Notes under the pieces: generated by a model
Told to the model about the DNA's origin: nothing
Seen by the model: the letters and a program-made list of their open reading frames with translations, nothing else
The model's database searches: none
Assembly (NCBI GenBank): GCA_018715175.1
Contig: DVME01000093.1
Location: 1 to 32,194 of the forward strand
Length of the DNA stretch: 32,194 nucleotides
Source of the DNA: Candidatus Limiplasma stercoravium
Lineage (GTDB): Bacteria; Bacillota; Clostridia; Christensenellales; Aristaeellaceae
Direction: 5' to 3'
Position numbers and translations under genes: made by a program
Part shown: positions 32,160 through 32,194 of the stretch, piece by piece
How positions within the stretch are numbered: position 1 is the first letter of the stretch
Layout: each line of letters opens with the position of its first letter

Positions 32160-32194
32160 GCTGCCTTCCGAACCCAGCGACATGCGCGGTGGGT

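Overview
The window is a GC-rich stretch of bacterial DNA with strong Shine-Dalgarno sites, tightly packed operons and several near-consensus sigma-A type promoters. Gene content (Opp-type transporter, DeoR regulator, iol operon, anaerobic DpaL/YgeY/YgeW/carbamate kinase set, Wzz-like protein) fits an anaerobic, probably gut-dwelling, high-GC member of the Clostridia. No rRNA or marker gene is present, so that placement is an inference. No tRNA, rRNA, IS element or CRISPR array was seen, and no stretch longer than about 215 bases lacks a gene.

Region 1 (1-4345, + strand) is the end of an operon: 3'-truncated-view diaminopropionate ammonia-lyase (its start lies outside), YgeY-type M20 hydrolase, YgeW-type carbamoyltransferase and carbamate kinase. 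In enterobacteria the same genes sit in the ygeWXY-yqeA region linked to anaerobic purine/urate breakdown. The likely output is carbamoyl phosphate, then ATP.

Region 2 (4349-6231, - strand) holds a CorA-type metal transporter followed by a short-chain dehydrogenase. The corA mRNA has a leader of about 180 nt with a 22-codon ORF. That ORF has a strong ribosome site and an acidic/proline start. An intrinsic terminator ends at the corA start codon. This looks like a leader-peptide attenuator and is the most interesting regulatory element in the window.

Region 3 (6228-16433, - strand) is a carbohydrate locus read from 16.4 kb down: GH105 unsaturated uronyl hydrolase, a 552-residue lyase-like toroid protein with its own promoter, then a family-5 solute-binding protein, two permeases, two ATPases (an Opp-type importer), and a TIM-barrel sugar isomerase. 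Region 4 (16487-29022, + strand) is divergent from it: a DeoR/IolR regulator, a complete myo-inositol pathway (iolJ, C, A, G, B, D, E), an unrecognised 220-residue protein and a GH38 alpha-mannosidase, translationally coupled. The iol enzymes would convert inositol to DHAP, acetyl-CoA and CO2. There is no classical inositol permease, so the divergent importer plus lyase-like protein, GH105 and alpha-mannosidase may feed inositol from a glycosylated (uronic acid/mannose) inositol. That link is a hypothesis.

Region 5 (29030-32194) has two minus-strand genes of unknown function (one with a QAEPEP repeat linker, one secreted) and a divergent Wzz-like polysaccharide co-polymerase. Its cytoplasmic tail looks like a tyrosine-kinase domain that has lost its nucleotide site. 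The window ends with two palindromes, one nearly identical to a palindrome inside the opp operon.
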